This document shows, piece by piece, positions 21,482 to 24,656 of a stretch of DNA of 24,656 nt. The DNA lies in the IMG/VR virus record IMGVR_UViG_3300017773_000130, positions 1 through 24,656 of that record; one strand, 5' to 3'. A program made the position numbers and the translations under genes. How positions within the stretch are numbered: position 1 is the stretch's first letter; every line of letters starts with the position of its first letter. This DNA is from a virus. Under the pieces are notes generated by a model. The model was not told the origin of the DNA, did not search any database, and saw only the letters and a list, made by a program, of their open reading frames with translations.

Positions 21482-24400
21482 CTAGTTGTTTTCAAGTTGT
21501 GTTATTCGTGCTTCAAGTTCTTGTATAGTTGCAACCAATAGCGGTACTAGCTTGCTCTGGTCGATGCCTTGGTAATCAGGGACAGACCTAGTACCCATAA
21601 CAGCTTCAGTGGTTACATTGCCTTCATTATCTAGTACTGCGGGAGTAACTTCATACTCCTCGTCTTTCATTGCGTCTTTTGTGCCTGTTATTGCTTCAGG
21701 TACAACGTCTGCAACCTCGTGTGCAAGGAAGCCATCGACAGTAGCGTCAGCATTGGCAATAAAATTAAATCGTTTAGGTTCTAATTGCTTAAGTCTTTCT
21801 GTAGCACTTGACATAGCTACTACGTTTTCTTTAAGACGGTAGTCAGACGAAGTGGTGTAAGAGGTAGAAGAACCACTGGCTGAAATTGAACCAACTATTC
21901 CATTTGCGTTGTAAAAATATTGATAAACGTGCAAACCTGTTCCGGTATGGCTGTTAAGAATTTGAGAGTCAGCTGACCTTATTTCAATCCCATTACTAGC
22001 GCCTGAATTTGACCACGAAGCAAATTTAGCTGTGCCGCCAATATTAGCAACGCCTGATAGGTATAGGTCTTTCCAACGATGGCTTGCTAATCCAATGTCA
22101 ACTGTTGCATCTACATCTGATCCAGCCCGTCTTGGGATTATGCTGGTGTTTTGAAATCTTATTCCTGTGTCACCATCGATGTGCAAATCACCATTAGCAG
22201 TACCAATTTTACCTATAGATGATAATCCTTGGTAAAACTCCATTAAATCCCCTGAGTTGGTAAGGCGATTTACAATAACAGGACACCCACCGTCTCTAGT
22301 AAATCCTGCAAAACTATTTGGTTTTATTTCATGCCCTGCAACTGTAAAGTTTGCACTAGTCTTACCAACGAGCAAATCACCGCCTGATGTGAGCCTTGCC
22401 TTCTCTTGAGGGTTAGCAGACGAACCAGTTGCAAAAGATAAAGCATATGCTGTTCCAAAAATATTATCAGCTACAGCACTAATTTTTGCTTGAACGCCAG
22501 TACCGCCAGTTGAAGAATCACTTGAACTAAATTCAATATCACCAATAGATTCCCCTGAATTAACAGATGTATCAAGACTTTGTAACTTTATTCCATTAGT
22601 GTTTGAAGTTATTCCTACGCTTGTTATGGCTCCTGTAAATGATCCAGTTGTTGCATTTGCCGTCCCAGATAGGTGGAGGTCACGGAAACGAGCAGAAGAG
22701 GCTTCCCCCAAATCAACAGTACCATTTGCATAATTACCGTTCTTATAAGGATTCACAGCCGCATCGCTAAAGTTTAATCCTGCGTGGCTTGAGTTTCCTG
22801 AAATTGTCAGGTTGTCTCCGTTGTCAACACCAATCGAGCCTACGGTTGTGCCGTCTTTGGCAAAAGCCAAGATAGCGCCATCTGAGTTTTGTCTATTTAA
22901 ATAAGCATTTATTTCACCATTAGTACTGCTGTAATACTGACCATTACTTAAAATGTTGTGACCGTAGTTGTCAGCGTTATCGTTCCATAAAGTTGTATCA
23001 GTAGTCCCCACGAGCAAATCACCGCCTGATAAGCGCATCTTCTCTGAGCCGCCCGATTGGAAGAGCAAAATGCCAGTGTTTCTTGCGTTTAATGTAAGTG
23101 ATGAACTGCTTGTTGTAATAGTACCGTGTACTGCTGAACCAGATTTGATATCTATTGCATTTACATTTGCCGTCCCAGATAGGTGTAGGTCTTTGAAGCG
23201 TCCACCTGACCAACCTAAATCTATTGTGGCATCAACATCAGAACCGTTTTGTCTTGAGCCAATAGCGCCAGCAAACATTTTTAATCCTGCATGACTTGCT
23301 TCACCGTCTAAGTAAAAACCACTTGACTCTATACCAATCGAGCCTACCTGTGCATTTGCCTTATCAAATCTAACGATTTCACCATCACTACTCAGCCGAT
23401 TAAAGTAAGCAACTAGCCCACCATTAACAGTGCTTTCTTGCGCTCCAGTTGGACTAAATTTATGCCCTGCAACACCTGAAGAAGAAGAAGTCTTACCCAC
23501 GAGCAAATCACCGCCAGCCGTCAGCATCATGTTGGTCTGAGGTGTGGCAGTGTTTCCTGCTGTACCTGCTGGAGCAGTAGCCCAATAGTGTATGCCGTTA
23601 GTTATTTGATAACTACCGACTGCTACAGAGCTGACAGAATACTTGTAGGTTGATGCCGCGTCCCAAAATAAACCAGACATAAAATGAGTATCTGCCGCAC
23701 CTCTACCTGTTATGCTTGAGCCAGAATTACCAATTTCTAGAGATTTATAGTGTGAAGCTGAAGGAACAACACCAATACCCACCGACCCTGATGAGTCTAT
23801 GACCATCTGAATCTGGGAGGCACTAGTAGGTCCTGTGCCGCCATTTCCAAACATAATATTACCAGCAGAACCTCCGCTTCTTCCTATCCATACAGAACCA
23901 GCGTATGTACTATGTGCATGACCATAAAGTTTTACACCACCACCTGCTCCACTAGAACCAAACCCAGCTTGAATATTTACATCTCCTGCCCAAGTTGCAT
24001 CAGCTCCTTCTACAAGAAGGTATCTTCCAGCGTTTGTTCCTTTTGAAAAACCTATGTTGCCATTTACTTCTAGTGGCTGATTTGGCGCAGTGGTACTTCC
24101 CACCATTAATCCACCGTTAGCAATATTTATATTTTGTGCAGAAGTAATTCTAAGAGCTTCGGCAGAACTAGAGCCTGTTAAAAACTGAAAGCCTCCATTG
24201 GCAGTATTTGCTATATGGTAGTTGGTTCCATTACGACCATAATAAAAGTCATTACCATTTGCGGCTATTGTATAATTTCCGTTAGTTCCAGTTTTTAAGA
24301 AAGTACCACTTGATGTCACGCTACCACCAACATTTAGACCATGACCAATGGTCGATGCTTCATACGACTTTAACTGTATAGTTGCAGTGCCACCGTGGTT

Positions 24401-24656
24401 ATAATAAAACGCTCCACCTTGACCTGCACCTGTTAAGTCACCGACAGCGGCTATGTTAGTTCCATCAGTTTCTTTAATAAAAAGAAGTGCATCATCATTT
24501 TGCATTGTGATGTTGCCTGAAAAAGTAGCACCCGCATTAAACGTAGCCGCACCGCCGATGGTGGTTGCACCGTTTCCAAATACTCTTAGCAAAACATTAC
24601 TAGCATCGTGGTCAACAACATTTAAAGCAATATCACTTCCAGTAGACCCTGCGGCA
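21482..24656 (-). CDS. Tail fibre with C-terminal S74 intramolecular chaperone (5' end beyond window)
   Basis: The frame is open to the window edge, so at least 1057 residues are present and the N-terminus is missing; TTG 24592 is not the real start. The body is Gly/Ser/Asn-rich beta sequence with three tandem modules containing GDLLVGKT (or GTT), NRLxSxGE, SIG, and DVDATIDLG or TVDLG followed by RFKDLHLSGTANV, a fibre with repeated receptor-binding or shaft units. The C-terminus, from SSDYRLKENV (about 21825-21850) on, is the endosialidase chaperone (Peptidase_S74), ending with a coiled coil (LEARITQLENN). S74 domains guide trimer folding, then cut themselves off at the Ser before Asp in this motif. 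Confidence 0.93.
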   Translation of the reverse strand, partial: AAGSTGSDIALNVVDHDASNVLLRVFGNGATTIGGAATFNAGATFSGNITMQNDDALLFIKETDGTNIAAVGDLTGAGQGGAFYYNHGGTATIQLKSYEASTIGHGLNVGGSVTSSGTFLKTGTNGNYTIAANGNDFYYGRNGTNYHIANTANGGFQFLTGSSSAEALRITSAQNINIANGGLMVGSTTAPNQPLEVNGNIGFSKGTNAGRYLLVEGADATWAGDVNIQAGFGSSGAGGGVKLYGHAHSTYAGSVWIGRSGGSAGNIMFGNGGTGPTSASQIQMVIDSSGSVGIGVVPSASHYKSLEIGNSGSSITGRGAADTHFMSGLFWDAASTYKYSVSSVAVGSYQITNGIHYWATAPAGTAGNTATPQTNMMLTAGGDLLVGKTSSSSGVAGHKFSPTGAQESTVNGGLVAYFNRLSSDGEIVRFDKANAQVGSIGIESSGFYLDGEASHAGLKMFAGAIGSRQNGSDVDATIDLGWSGGRFKDLHLSGTANVNAIDIKSGSAVHGTITTSSSSLTLNARNTGILLFQSGGSEKMRLSGGDLLVGTTDTTLWNDNADNYGHNILSNGQYYSSTNGEINAYLNRQNSDGAILAFAKDGTTVGSIGVDNGDNLTISGNSSHAGLNFSDAAVNPYKNGNYANGTVDLGEASSARFRDLHLSGTANATTGSFTGAITSVGITSNTNGIKLQSLDTSVNSGESIGDIEFSSSDSSTGGTGVQAKISAVADNIFGTAYALSFATGSSANPQEKARLTSGGDLLVGKTSANFTVAGHEIKPNSFAGFTRDGGCPVIVNRLTNSGDLMEFYQGLSSIGKIGTANGDLHIDGDTGIRFQNTSIIPRRAGSDVDATVDIGLASHRWKDLYLSGVANIGGTAKFASWSNSGASNGIEIRSADSQILNSHTGTGLHVYQYFYNANGIVGSISASGSSTSYTTSSDYRLKENVVAMSSATERLKQLEPKRFNFIANADATVDGFLAHEVADVVPEAITGTKDAMKDEEYEVTPAVLDNEGNVTTEAVMGTRSVPDYQGIDQSKLVPLLVATIQELEARITQLENN
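22360..23520 (-). repeat. Tandem fibre modules with near-identical DNA segments
   Basis: The string CGAGCAAATCACCGCC occurs near 22369-22384, 23011-23026 and 23500-23515 (+ strand), each encoding the GGDLLVG motif of one module. GCCGTCCCAGATAGGTG occurs near 22660 and 23170 and encodes the HLSGTA motif. The high DNA identity inside otherwise diverged modules suggests recombination or recent duplication. Confidence 0.7.

Noticed and set aside
24590-24592. TTG at 24592 as the start of the S74 fibre
   Set aside because: The frame stays open upstream to the window edge with the same fibre-like composition, and no ribosome binding site is seen.

Overview
The window looks like part of a temperate tailed bacteriophage (or prophage) of a marine bacterium, moderately AT-rich and tightly packed. 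The evidence is a phage replication module, a tyrosine integrase with a probable attP site, and a long operon of tail and fibre genes. The host is not identifiable from the sequence. A phage csrA homologue and a candidate core site resembling the 3' end of a tRNA-Ser gene are compatible with a gammaproteobacterium, but this is inference.

Layout. (1) Positions 1-6336, + strand: small acidic proteins, a DUF3310-like protein, a family A DNA polymerase, CsrA, an AEP-type primase fused to an SF3-like helicase, and a Cas4/RecB-type nuclease with four cysteines, closed by a strong intrinsic terminator at 6370-6393. (2) 6446-8027, + strand: four overlapping small membrane proteins, two overlapping small ORFs and a Cys-rich GP88-like protein. 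(3) 8071-11844, + strand: SNF2-like helicase, a coiled-coil protein, a conserved phage protein that may bind ssDNA, a VRR-NUC-like nuclease, an XRE regulator and an excisionase-like HTH protein. (4) 11833-13241: integrase on the - strand and about 400 bp holding the probable attP core, four GGGTGTC arm-like repeats, a hairpin over the int ribosome binding site and a 39-aa ORF with a signal-peptide-like start. (5) 13242-24656, - strand: the tail operon, transcribed right to left. It contains an S74-chaperone fibre (N-terminus outside the window), two small conserved proteins, a 567-aa structural protein, a 1190-aa fibre with a very long Ala heptad region, two further structural proteins, a tail assembly chaperone, a Lys-rich microprotein and an HNH-like protein. 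No terminase, portal, capsid or endolysin gene is visible.

How it fits together. Polymerase, primase-helicase, nucleases and SNF2 helicase form a DNA replication and recombination set. The most notable regulatory signal is a 21-bp dyad (two 9-bp half-sites around a 3-bp centre) found at five intergenic places: 436-456, 2997-3017, 5537-5557, 8026-8046 and 21105-21125. Each overlaps a recognisable or plausible promoter, and the last copy lies in the tail operon. This suggests a phage regulon under one repressor or activator, possibly the XRE protein at 10981-11538. A second candidate control layer is CsrA acting on the primase ribosome binding site just downstream of csrA. The Leu at the position equivalent to E. 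coli Pol I residue 762 agrees with the temperate signature.
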